Source: Euclidia mi (lineage: Eukaryota > Arthropoda > Insecta > Lepidoptera > Erebidae). Taken from it: DNA of 64,000 nt. The translations under genes and the position numbers were made by a program. The stretch is taken from NCBI GenBank assembly GCA_944739405.2, contig OX123182.2, positions 90,140,051 to 90,204,050 on the forward strand. The letters are read 5' to 3'. Positions 31,196 through 41,060 of the stretch are shown piece after piece. Numbering within the stretch: the first letter of the stretch is position 1; each line of letters begins with the position of its first letter. Below the pieces are notes generated by a model. That model ran no database searches and had not been told where the DNA came from. It was given only the letters and a program-made list of their open reading frames with translations.

Positions 31196-31440
31196 TAACT
31201 TCACGGCTGTTATTCCCGAAGGTACGATAGGCAGAGGTGTATTACACGCCCACTTTTCACCAGTTATGTTTCAGTCCCAATGTATTAGGGGGCGAGCCCA
31301 TTGCCATCTACCGGGCACATTATTAAGCGAGCGATAACTAACATATTTAATACACACATAACTTCGTAAAGTCAGAGGTCCGGGGTACCTGGGAATCGAA
31401 CCCAAGACCATCGTCTCGGCTGTCCCGCTGGGCTATCGCC
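31196..31440 (-). mobile_element. SINE family 1, old copy
   Basis: Reverse complement of the SINE: TTCACGGCTGTTATTCCCGA tail side, GGGGCGAGCCCATTGCC body, and a decayed tRNA head at about 31,375-31,440 with box B (GGGAATCGAACCC). Divergent and interrupted by about 40 bp. Confidence 0.7.
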
Positions 31441-31608
31441 GCTTCTATCGTAAAACTTATTATTAAATAAATAATCTTTTGTTTGGTTGTAATTAATATC
31501 AGTCATGTCGTGAATGGAGTTTGAACATGCGGCCTTTTGAGAATTTAGGCTTTTGAAATATATATAATAAAAACAAACTTCACGCCGGAGCAATTGCCCA
31601 ATCTATAT

Positions 31609-32130
31609 AAAACACAAGTCCGGTCATGGAGTACTGTTCGCACGTCTGGGATGGTTCTGCCAAGTATCAATTAGATTGGAGTCAATTGAGAGAAAATCTA
31701 GAAGAATCATCGGCGATGACCAATTGGTTGACGCAGGACTCCAAAGCCTGGCGCATCGCCGTAGTGTCGCCAGTCTATCGGTATTCTATCGGATACATTT
31801 TGGAGAGTGCGCAGAGGAACTACAAAATCTGATTCCTCCATCCCCTTTCTTCCATCGGACGACCAGACTAACGAGTCAGCGTCACCGATACATGGTGGAT
31901 ATCCCGCTTATACGCACGAAGCGCTTTGCTTCTACCTTTTTTATGCGTACCGCCAAGATGTGGAACTCTTTACCCGAGTCTGTGTTTCCTGACAAGTACA
32001 ACCTGGGTGTTTTCAAGTCGCGAGTGAATGGGTACCTTCTAGGTAAGCGTGCTCCATCTTAGACCATATCATCGCTTAACATCAGGTGAGATCATGGTCA
32101 AACGTTAGCCTATCAGTAATAAAAAAAAAT
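31609..32130 (+). pseudogene. 5'-truncated LINE, reverse transcriptase C-terminus and 3' UTR
   Basis: The last ~130 residues of a Jockey/CR1-group LINE: MEYCSHVWDGSAKYQLD, AHRRSVASLSVFYRIHFGEC, NLIPPSPFFHRTTR, RTKRFASTFFMRTAKMWNSL. A frameshift lies near 31,676. A short 3' UTR (CATCAGGTGAGATCATGGTC, CCTATCAGTAAT) and an A-run end the copy, a very common lepidopteran LINE tail. Dead on arrival. Confidence 0.88.
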
Positions 32131-32425
32131 ACGCTGTAGACCGCTTAGTTGTAAACATATGTAGATGTCGCTTAAAGGTATAGAGTAACTGACTGGCATG
32201 ATATCCACCAAAACCCAAACTAAGAAATAGTACCGCTGTAGACCGCTTAGTTGTAAACATACGTAGGTGTCGCTTAAAGGTATAGAGTAACTGACTGGCA
32301 TGATATCCACCAAAACCCAAACTAAGAAATAGTACCGCTGTAGACCACTTAGTTGTCAACATACGTAGGTGTCGCTTAAAGGTATAGAGTAACTGACTGG
32401 CATGATATCCACCAAAACACAAATA
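32131..32425. repeat. 101-bp tandem repeat, about three copies
   Basis: Units begin near 32,131, 32,232 and 32,333 with CGCTGTAGACCGCTTAGTTG and contain TGACTGGCATGATATCCACC. They start directly after the LINE poly(A). The minus-strand open frame across them is a by-product of repetition. Confidence 0.9.
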
Positions 32426-32635
32426 AAATGTTAACGAAATCCTACAATACGGCACGTTTAAAAATGTATGGAAATGTATTTCAAATTTTCACTGGAAGAT
32501 GGGAACCCACGTCCTAGAAGGAGTGAAAAGCCGGCGGTTCTACATGACATGTCATGAATAAGTTTCAAGTGTCTTGAGAGTGCAGAATGAAAATAGTAAA
32601 GTTCAGTGTATATTTATTTACCTTTAAATTATATA

Positions 32636-33020
32636 TGTAGACGGGTACCTAGATTGTTGGCCGATATAATCACTTCAGAGTTCCTTCTAAGTCTAAAATA
32701 TACTGACTACTTTAACACGAAAGGCACTATCTTAACAATTATAGTCTAACACTTTCACTTGCAAGTCTATTAACGAATCGAGGACAGATTCATGATGTAC
32801 TACTGTCAACCAGGCGACCCGACTGAATGTGCCCGAGCCCACCAGACAAGTCCACACGAACACCGTCAGTGCGCCTGCCAATAGACAGCATACGTCACAA
32901 CCGGCCGGCAGCACTTTCGATTCGTTTAGAGACTGTACTAATGACGTGATGATATTTCATGACATCTGCAATTTCCGTTCCGACATGAAATAATAAAGAG
33001 GCGCTGGTAATGCGCCGTCA
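32636..33020 (+). mobile_element. Outer LTR-like repeat, left copy (385 bp)
   Basis: Starts TGTAGACGGGTACCTAG and ends AATGCGCCGTCA (TG...CA), with AATAAAGAGG near the end resembling a polyadenylation signal. It recurs in the same orientation at 49,780-50,198, where a 34-bp stretch is present that is absent here. Left flank TATATA equals the right flank of the other copy, consistent with (but too simple to prove) one 17.5-kb element with nested insertions. Confidence 0.55.
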
Positions 33021-33455
33021 CGGCCAGACTGACCTGCGACCGTCTTCGGGCACTTCATTTCTCAATTTCGTATCAATCACACAATTATCTATAGCTAACC
33101 TTGACAAGCAATCCGCTCGTCCAACCTGACACCTCTATAGCCGACTACATGAATTCTTACTCGTTAGTACTATCTTTTGACAATGAACAGTGAAGTCCAA
33201 TATCAAGCTTATTATTCTGTCAAACCTGGCCAGATCAGCAGATAGACACGGGAGCTCCGTGTCCCAAGACGACAAGTCCCGGACGCAACCGGGACAAACC
33301 CAGGGTAATGATGATAACTTTTATGCTACAATAATCGATGCTGTGCTTTGACCAAGCTTGGGTTGGACCGCGACTTACACCACATACAGCCGTAAGCTAA
33401 CTAGTATGTCCCCAAAGCTAACCACTCTGTTATAGCCGATATTGTCAACTGCATT
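33021..33455. other. Unassigned stretch inside the outer LTR pair
   Basis: Non-coding. No primer-binding site beginning TGG is found next to the left repeat, which weakens the LTR-retrotransposon reading. Confidence 0.4.
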
Positions 33456-34393
33456 TCACTAAACTCACTGGACCGGACGACACTGCCCTACGACTAACAT
33501 AACTACATAACCCAGATTGAAGCCTGGACTGGACGCGAGTGCGTCCCTTCGACCATCCTCCAAACAAGGCATGGACCGGGCGGCACTGCCCCGGCGACCA
33601 GTGTCCAGTGCGTCCCTTCGACCATCCTTCAACAAGGCATCGACCTGACGGCACCAGCCCTTACCTAACCACATAACCCAGATTGAAGCCTGGACCGGGC
33701 GCGAGTGCGTCCCTTCGACCATCCTCCAAACAAGGCATGGACCGGACGGCACTGCCCCGGCGACCAGCGTCCAGTGCGTCCCTTCGACCATCCTTCAACA
33801 AGGCATGGACCGGACGGCACCAGCCCTAACCTAACAACATAACCCAGATTGAAGCCTAGACCGGGCGCGAGTGCGTCCCTTCGACCATCCTCTAAACAAG
33901 GCATGGACCGGACGGCACTGCCCCGGCGACCAGCGTCCAGTGCGACCCTTCGACCATCCTTCAAACAAGGCATGGACCGGACGGCACCAGCCCTAACCTA
34001 ACCATATAACCCAGATTGAAGCCTGGACCGGGCGCGAGTGCGTCCCTTCGACCATCCTCCAAACAAGGCATGGACCGGACGGCACTGCCCCGGCGACCAG
34101 CGTCCAGTGCGTCCCTTCGACCATCCTTCAACAAGGCATGGACCGGACGGCACCAGCCCTAACCTAACAACATAACCCAGATTGAAGCCTAGACCGGGCG
34201 CGAGTGCGTCCCTTCGACCATCCTCTAAACAAGGCATGGACCGGACGGCACTGCCCCGGCGACCAGCGTCCAGTGCGACCCTTCGACCATCCTCCAAACA
34301 AGGCATGGACCGGACGACACTGCCCCGGCGACCAGCGTCCAGTGCATCCCTTCGACCATCCTTCAAACAAGGCATGGACCGGACGGCACCAGC
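33456..34393. repeat. 166-bp minisatellite, about five and a half units
   Basis: CATAACCCAGATTGAAGCCT recurs near 33,506, 33,672, 33,838, 34,005 and 34,171. Each unit has two sub-blocks with GTGCGTCCCTTCGACCATCC and AAGGCATGGACCGG. It is GC-rich against an AT-rich background. Long open frames on both strands (CCTT/AAGG-rich, low in stops) are artefacts of repetition. Its right end is interrupted by a MITE. Confidence 0.92.
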
Positions 34394-34401
34394 CCTACGA
34401 C

Positions 34402-34733
34402 CACAGATATAGATCTACATAGATAACGCAACTATCACGATTTGTATTGAAACCAAGCGTGCCGACTTTTTAATACCTACTGTGACGTTGCCTGTATCAC
34501 GAAGTCGAAGCGATGCGCGACAGTATCGCTTGTGTGATATTCATCGTCTCCTAATACACAACGTCAGATCAAACGTCCGAAGCAAACGCAGCAACGTAAT
34601 GTGAATAAAGTTTACTTAACGTAAAACGGACGCGCGGGGACTGAAGTTAGTGGCGACCAAGCTCGACGCTTGGTCGGAGTTCAGACACGCGAAGTGCATG
34701 CATTTGCGTTATCTATGTAGATCTATGTCTGTG
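34402..34733. mobile_element. hAT-like MITE, 332 bp
   Basis: Terminal inverted repeats of 30 bp (CACAGATATAGATCTACATA at left, its complement at right with one mismatch) and an 8-bp target duplication CCTACGAC at 34,394-34,401 and 34,734-34,741. Eight-bp duplications and a CA start fit hAT. The interior carries AATAAAG and no transposase, so it is non-autonomous. Confidence 0.88.
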
Positions 34734-34741
34734 CCTACGAC

Positions 34742-35320
34742 ATACTTAACAACAGCCAGTCCAGCTTTTCTATTTCAGATCTTTGCAACAGTTACAGACT
34801 ACAGTTAAATTTAAATAACCAAGTAATATTTTAAATGTCATAATATGATCAAGCAAGTAATAATGTAGCATGCCGCAGGAGATGTCAAACTTACGCCTAG
34901 CTAAACTAAACCTATGTTACGTCAAGCCTAACATCACCTATCAGTTATGAACCGTCTTGTTCAGCGTGAATTTGAATTTTGTGGCTTATGATTTGAGTTG
35001 ATGCTAAGGTTATCTGATCCTGCTGTTTTTTTTTTATTGTTTTGTGTTTGTATCAAATGCTACTGAAATAGTATAGGAACCTGCCGATAGTGTTACGCAT
35101 CTACCGAGTCAATGAGGATAATCATCGAGTTCTACATCAATCACCGCCGTCTCGGCCTTCTGACCAATTAATCGATTATGATTAACTGTTCGTTTCACAC
35201 GAAATACATTTTACATGTCAAATTTAAATTCGTTGAATCTATCATCTAGCAATACACACACACTGAAGGGACAAGATCAACTAAATTATTTACGTCGGTT
35301 AACGTCTACCACCCAGTCGA
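34742..35320. other. Non-coding stretch
   Basis: AT-rich DNA with poly(T) near 35,030 and no recognised element. Confidence 0.45.
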
Positions 35321-35490
35321 TGTCACACAGACTTGTAAGTGCCACACAGTCCAGTCAATGACACACACAAGTCGATGCCACACAGGCTCCTCATTGCCAC
35401 ACAGGCCAGTCATTGCCACACAGGCCAGTCATTGCCACACAGGCTAGTCATTGCCACACAGGCTTGTCATTGCCACACAAGCTTGTCGGT
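35321..35490. repeat. 19-bp short tandem repeat
   Basis: Six or so units of CATTGCCACACAGGCCAGT with degenerate outer units. There is no spacer diversity, so it is not a CRISPR array. Confidence 0.9.
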
Positions 35491-36550
35491 GGGCAATTAG
35501 ATGTACTCTGATCAAAATAATCACAGGTTTTAATGAAAATCATAACTAACTCTTTCTCTCGAAGCGGACATATTGAACAACATGCATACTCAATTCGCAA
35601 CTCTGTTCAAATAAACTCGTTAAAATATTGCATTGCTCATACTCTGACATCCATCGTGTCTTCAACATCACGCTATGCAACCTCCATTTGGTTACACATC
35701 ACCACCCTTATAATCATTTCGAGCGTTCAACAAAGTAAACTTAAATTAGGTTTGTTAAACATGTTGCTTTGTTTTTCCTTATCACATAGCAGACTATAAG
35801 AAAATCTTACTACGCCGATAGTCTAGATGTTAAGTTTACTACCAAGTATCCAATCAGTCTTTTCAGCGTTATAATTTTGTCATGGATAGTCTAAATACGA
35901 AGCATAACCTAACCTAATCATTAGCGATACAGCAACGGACCTTTCGCCTTCAAGACGATGCACAACGTTTGTGATACTATGATAAATGCACTAATGGCTG
36001 TCTTGTTTGTGCAACGCATGGCTAACCATGCAGCCGCACAAACGGCTTATCCAGTTTATGCAAATCTACACCAACGGAAACGTGAGTACCACAAGATTAT
36101 CACAACAACGACTAACAAAGTACCCATTTAATGAGAAGGTTAAGCACACAATCATCACTAACGATCACTAACCTAATTCTACCTACAATGAAAATTAAAA
36201 TTCCTGAAACTGATTATTGTAACGCACTACGATGATAGCTCAATCATTTTCTGCTACGTCTGATAATAGACTTTAACAGCTTCTACTAGAAACACTGTCA
36301 CATCTAAACGTACTAAGCATAACTTGGAATTGGCCAGAGAAATCGTGACACTTGATAAAAATTCCCAGCGTATCACATAAATTTTAAAAACACACAATAG
36401 GTAATTTTCACGCATTAAATCATAAAATTCAATTTAATTTTACTAGTGGTGCCATCTATTAATCACAGTAAGGTAACACCAAACATTTTTATTAGTGCTA
36501 CATCTAACGACATGTTAAAATTTGCGTACAATAAGAAGCAGGTTTAATTG
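35491..36550. other. Non-coding stretch left of the inner LTR
   Basis: AT-rich; an 88-codon frame at 35,533-35,799 has no recognisable features. The last four bases ATTG (36,547-36,550) form the left target duplication of the inner LTR element. Confidence 0.45.
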
Positions 36551-36795
36551 TGTAAGGTCCCTATTTTTATTAAAATTAATATCGATTGGAATTTAATAAT
36601 TTGTAGTCAATTTACTCGTCCGAGTCACATCACTATCGAAATAATTCAAAATGGCGGTTGGCGAGAGCGGGTATTCTATTCCTGGCGACGCTACCGAACG
36701 GACGGTGGCTCTTAGGAAATATTATAATATCTGTACAGTGTAAAGGTGTGTCCGAAATATAAATTGTATTGGAATATAACTGGAGTTTCACTACA
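36551..36795 (+). mobile_element. Inner LTR, left copy (245 bp)
   Basis: Starts TGTAAGGTCCC and ends TTTCACTACA; repeated at 48,317-48,559 with small differences. The target duplication ATTG lies on both outer sides. Internal sequence AATCAGAAGTGG follows and may contain the primer-binding site. LTR length and a 4-bp duplication fit a Ty3/gypsy-type element, but no gag or pol is left to confirm it. Confidence 0.8.
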
Positions 36796-36922
36796 AATCA
36801 GAAGTGGTAACTACATGCTCACATTAATTTATATTCGTTTTAGTTCAAATTATGATTTTACGTGTGCGCGTATGGGGGGTATTTTATATTCGTCCTAGAT
36901 TTGAACTTTTGTTAAATATACA
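36796..36922. other. Internal remnant of the inner LTR element
   Basis: Short non-coding sequence between the LTR and the Tc1-like insertion; GTGCGCGTATGGGGGG near 36,865. Confidence 0.4.
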
Positions 36923-36924
36923 TA

Positions 36925-38515
36925 CACACATCAACAAAGTCTAGGGATATTTTATATTTCATCAAATATCTAAAAATCTATGAAGAATTTTCTGATACAG
37001 TAAATAGAAGAATCATAGATTATTTTAAGGTCTTTAATAAAAATAAAAAACATTTCGTGTTTTTTTTTGTTTTAAATAAAAAAAATAATTTTTTTAATCA
37101 TCATGGAAAATTAGTATGATAACAACAAACATTTCTTCTTAAAAAACTATTAATTTTAATAAAAATGGAAAAAATCTTGTAAAATCTAATCATTAATAAT
37201 CAGTGTTGCCACCTCTTACATTGATTACACATCGACATCGATTGTTAATACTTAAAATTAAATTGTCAATGTCTTGCTGCGGTATGAGGTCCCATGTCCT
37301 TTGCAAGTGTTCGTAAAGTTGTTGTTCAGTCGTCAAATTTGGTGGAAAATCTCTCAAAGCTTTTCGTTGTAACATGTCCCAGGCATGCTCGATAGGATTT
37401 AAGTCGGGCGACTGTGCAGGCCAATCCAAAACTTGAATATCGTGCTCTCGGAGAGCGGTCGATACCAGCCGCGCCGTATGGCAAGGAGCATTATCGTGCA
37501 TGAGTAGAAATTCATGGCCTATTTGAGTTCTGTGTGGGACAATAACGGGCTCTACTACCTCCTCGTGGTATTTTTGTGCAGTCATGCTGCCTTGGATCCA
37601 AACGAGTTGGGTTCGTCCGCCAAGACGAATTCCTGCCCACACCATGATTGTCCCGCCTTGGTATGGGTGGACCTCCTGAGGGTGCCGTAGACGGCTAACT
37701 CTCCCTGGAGCTCTCCAAACGCGTGTTCTTCGTGAATCCGGGTGAAACCCAAACCGGGACTCATCGGTGAACAGCACCAAAGACCATTGTTCGTCACTCC
37801 ATGGTAAATGCTCCCGAGCCCACGAAAGCCGCCGACCGCGATTGCCACGTCGCAATGCTGGAACACGCAATGGTCTTCGAGCATGAAGATCAACTTCATG
37901 TAACCTTCTTCGCACGGTTTGGTCGCTTACCAGCAGCTGGTGGTCCTCCTGGAGCCTTTGCACTAGTTGCAGCGCTGTGATATTGGGTTGTCTTCTGGCG
38001 GTCATTTGGAGAAATCGATCCTGTCTCTGCGTAGTAACACGATATCTACCTGTGTGCTGTTCGGCCACATCTCCAGTACTGCGATAACGTGACCACAACC
38101 TTGATATCACATTTTGACTGGTATGTAGGGCCTCAGCAACGACGCGTTGAATTGCACCATTTTCTAACATGCCCACGGCTCGTAACATTTCATCTCGACT
38201 CAAATGACGACGTGACATGACTTTTAAAGTTCGTACGTCACGTTAAATTAAAAAAGAAAAACAATTAAAAACCCTTTTCATTAATAATTATAATAAAACA
38301 GTTTTAACTTTCTTTAATGTAACGAATTACTAGCCAATTTGCCGCCATATTTTGTTTATTATTTTGTTTTTTTTCTTTCCATGTTCAAATTTTGAAAATA
38401 GAATAAAAGAGGTTTTAATCTGTATATAAACTTTTTGTGGAAACTAACAAGGTTCTAAACTATAAACTCGTAAATAATTTAGGATTAAGATATCCCTAGA
38501 CTTTGTTGATGTGTG
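36925..38515 (-). mobile_element. Tc1-like DNA transposon, complete
   Basis: 1,591 bp with 26-bp perfect terminal inverted repeats (CACACATCAACAAAGTCTAG at left, complement at right) and TA target duplications at 36,923-36,924 and 38,516-38,517. It encodes one intact transposase on the minus strand. Terminal repeats, TA sites and the open frame together suggest a recent, possibly active copy. Confidence 0.95.
37193..38218 (-). CDS. Tc1-like transposase, DD34E
   Basis: 341 residues that would cut and rejoin the element at its terminal repeats. The N-terminal paired-like helix-turn-helix covers residues ~1-110 (LSRDEMLRAVGMLENG, VISRLWSRYRSTGD, QTVRRRLHEVDLHARRP). The catalytic triad is D152 (VLFTDESRFGFHPD), D242 (LLMHDNAPCHTAR) and E277 (SPDLNPIEHAWDML). 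There are 34 residues between D242 and E277, the Tc1 signature. Normal length for the family and no stops or frameshifts. The start Met is supported by MSRRHLSRDE, which begins the helix-turn-helix. Confidence 0.96.
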   Translation of the reverse strand: MSRRHLSRDEMLRAVGMLENGAIQRVVAEALHTSQNVISRLWSRYRSTGDVAEQHTGRYRVTTQRQDRFLQMTARRQPNITALQLVQRLQEDHQLLVSDQTVRRRLHEVDLHARRPLRVPALRRGNRGRRLSWAREHLPWSDEQWSLVLFTDESRFGFHPDSRRTRVWRAPGRVSRLRHPQEVHPYQGGTIMVWAGIRLGGRTQLVWIQGSMTAQKYHEEVVEPVIVPHRTQIGHEFLLMHDNAPCHTARLVSTALREHDIQVLDWPAQSPDLNPIEHAWDMLQRKALRDFPPNLTTEQQLYEHLQRTWDLIPQQDIDNLILSINNRCRCVINVRGGNTDY

Positions 38516-38617
38516 TATATTGGAATAGAAAACTAGTTACCAGCGTACAATGTAACAACGCTAACAAATTTAAAATTACCCTCTTCATAGTGTAATAATT
38601 GTCTAACGGATTATTAC

Positions 38618-38787
38618 TGTCTCGTTGGTCTCGCGGCATAAATTTTCTCGTGGGACATATCCCGGGTTCGATGCCCGGATCGGGCAATGTATTGTTGGGA
38701 TTTCTTTGCTTTGGTCAAAAGTGAGTAAAGCAATATCTAGCTCTGCCTAGCTCTTCGAGGATATAGAAGGGAGACTCTGTATGTATG
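38618..38787 (+). mobile_element. tRNA-derived SINE, internally deleted copy
   Basis: Head TGTCTCGTTGGTCTCGCGGC and box B GGGTTCGATGCCCGG. The body is shortened and ends AGCTCTTCGAGGATATAGAA. Target duplication of 14 bp, TAACGGATTATTAC (38,604-38,617) versus TAACGGATAATTAC (38,788-38,801). Confidence 0.82.
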
Positions 38788-38957
38788 TAACGGATAATTA
38801 CGAAAAGAATACTACTTGATTATGGTTAGCTTGTGCCGTGAACGTAGGGTCAAGGTCACATTAAAGTGCAACCATGGTCTTGAGGAGGAAGCTCCAAGAC
38901 CGTCTATTTTTATTATTAAATAAAGTGTATCATTGGTTGTGGTTCGGAGGACCGGGG

Positions 38958-39003
38958 ACCCTTTTCTGACCTTAACATGACGATGTTAAGGTCAGAAAAG
39001 GGT
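38958..39003. repeat. 21-bp foldback with 4-nt spacer
   Basis: Arms 38,958-38,978 and 38,983-39,003 are perfect reverse complements separated by GACG. It overlaps the left target duplication of the adjoining LINE derivative, so it was there before that insertion or formed with it. Confidence 0.9.
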
Positions 39004-39015
39004 TCTAAGAAATAT

Positions 39016-39620
39016 CCCCCCCATGGGATCTCCACCTTGTCGTGGTGGGGGGGCTCAGTAACCGTGGATTGGTCACCCGCGGTGAAGCTAAGAGGGATCC
39101 AGGAGGGGACGCTCCGCGTGGGCTTGGAGGGGCCTGCGCAGGATGCGTCCAACGGTGCGGGTGCGGGGGACAATTCTGTCTGTCCCTCGCAGTCGGGTGC
39201 GGTCGCGGGAGGAGAGGCGTGTCGGTGTTGCGTTGCCGCGCGCCCTATCTCCCGCGACCAAATGGGGGCGCACCATTCGATGCGTCGCGGCGGGGCCGCA
39301 GAGGAAGAGGAGATGCGGTGTTGCGTTGCCGTCCTCCCTACCCTCTGCAGCCGCTGGGCGTTTTGGCGGCGGAGTCCAACACCTTAATCCGTCGCCAAGG
39401 GGGTTTTGTTCGGGGCCCGCCTGACCATCTGGCGGGCCAATACCCGTCGGAGGGTGGCGACGAGTGCTTTGGTGATGCCCCACCCTCCGACACACGGGTA
39501 CATGGCGGAAGTCGAGGTGGTTTTTAGTGGAAACACCACATACTCCGGCTCTTATTTCCCCCTAGAGTCGGAGATCCGAAGGGATTTTCCACCTCGTAAA
39601 ACAAAAAAAAAATAAAAAAA
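39016..39620 (+). mobile_element. Complete non-autonomous LINE derivative, 605 bp
   Basis: It starts CCCCCCCCATGGGATCTCCA and ends in a long A-rich tail. A target duplication of about 18 bp (AAGGGTTCTAAGAAATAT) lies at 38,998-39,015 and 39,621-39,638. The same 5' and 3' halves occur at 4798/5587, 12,477/13,261 and 16,287. GC-rich, with overlapping open frames of 60-160 codons and no reverse transcriptase, so it needs a partner LINE. The poly(A) and long duplication fit mobilisation by an APE-type LINE; the partner family is not certain. Confidence 0.85.
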
Positions 39621-39638
39621 AAGGGTTCTAAGAAATAT

Positions 39639-40254
39639 GCTCCGGGGTTTTATAAAGGGGTATGAATTTTTCATTATTTTTGCGCTAACGCGCACCGTTT
39701 TCGAGATAGACGATTTAAAAAAAAAATACCGTCTATTTAAAAATACAAATTCAAACCAAACTTTTCGTCTCTGAGTTAAAGAAAATGGAGCGAGGCGGGA
39801 ATGGACCAAGCTGACGTCTGGAGACGCCGGAGCCCGGTGGATTGGGACGCCATGGCGAAGGAGCTGGGCGGGAGTCGACTGCGCAGCGAGGTGGACTGTG
39901 GAGGTCGCACTCGCTATCGGAGCCGTGGCCCTGCTCATCGCGGCGTCTGCAGCCGGAGCATCCGGGACGGGGATCCTGAGTCGGAGAGAGAACGAGACGG
40001 AGTCGGAGTCGGCGGAGTCGGGCGCTTGGAAGAGGAAATCAACTTGCAACGGAGTCGTCATCGACCGAGTTCCCGACGGCATAACTCTCGTCGCAACGAC
40101 CGTAATACGTCGCATATTTGCTATTTATTATATAATTTGTCATTCACACCTTCATACAGGAATAGAGCAGTGTCCCACAAAACCGTATCATCGGTTTGAC
40201 TGTGGGATCCAGTCTCCGTACAGTAAATTAGAACGTTTACATAGATAAAATTAC
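39639..40254. other. GC-rich unidentified island and flanks
   Basis: 39,780-40,115 is markedly GC-rich, with open frames of 116-187 codons on both strands. One includes an Ala-rich hydrophobic stretch (ALAIGAVALLIAASAAGA). I recognise no domain. It may be a 5' end of another LINE or a remnant of the inner LTR element's own sequence. Confidence 0.3.
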
Positions 40255-41060
40255 AATAACTACTTATAGCTAACTTCACTCTTAAATTCTAACACTTATC
40301 TAAGTAATATTGCTTAAGTCTCCTTTTAAATATAGTTTCACCATTTTCGTTCCTAATGTCCTCTGGGACATTATTTAATACTTAAACACACAAACACCGT
40401 AATAATTAAACACTCTTGGTACAATATATTTGCCAGAGCCCATCGATCGGGTGTTATGATTATTTGTAACAGGTTCCAAGTTATGCCCAAGACTGCCATG
40501 GTTGTTTACAGCCAATAAGTATTTATGTTTTAGGGAAATTGGTAGTATTTTACAAATTTTAAATAATTTTGTGTAGACATTTTTATGCTGATTTCTAGTT
40601 TTATTATTGACAAGAAGTTTAAGAAACCTCGTTTGGATTGATTCTAATTTATTTATATATGTTTTGAATGTAAGACCATGGCAATCTAAAGCATAACCGA
40701 GAATAGACTCCTAGAGTGACTTATATAAGGATTTCAATGTTCCTTTAGGTACTTTAAAGCTTAAATGATAGAATTTTCCAAATAATACTCTGTTTGTCAC
40801 AAAGGTAATCTAAATGATGGGTCCATGAAAAATGTTCATCCATTTTCATGCCTAAGTATTTAAAACAGTTTACTTTTTCAATAGGTTTACATTGACCGTT
40901 TGATAAATTATGAAAACTTGAATGGTTGTGTGTATACAATACTGGTTCTACTGATGGTCGCAAATATGTATAGTGTGTAATTAGCAGTTTGGTTTTCTCT
41001 GACTTGATGACGATGCCGTTATCGTCGCATAGACCGACATCATTGAGACAGGATGAGATG
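40255..41060 (-). pseudogene. LINE fragment, reverse transcriptase C-terminal part
   Basis: Minus-strand reading gives KSEKTKLLITH, KVNCFKYLGMKMDEHFSW and, in a second frame, NNHNTRSMGSGKYIVPRVFN. This is the segment after the catalytic box in Jockey-type LINEs. Frames are broken in several places and the 5' part is missing; it abuts a different LINE at about 41,060. Confidence 0.75.

Noticed and set aside
33445..34375. Open frames of 102-125 codons in the minisatellite as genes
   Set aside because: They occur on both strands and several frames, and repeat with the satellite period; no independent coding sign.
35321..35490. 19-bp repeats as a CRISPR-like array
   Set aside because: The units are contiguous with no unique spacers, and the genome is clearly eukaryotic.
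39898..40248. 116-codon frame with a hydrophobic stretch as a membrane protein
   Set aside because: The Ala/Leu-rich stretch is a likely by-product of GC-rich sequence; equally long frames run on the other strand and no homolog is recognisable.
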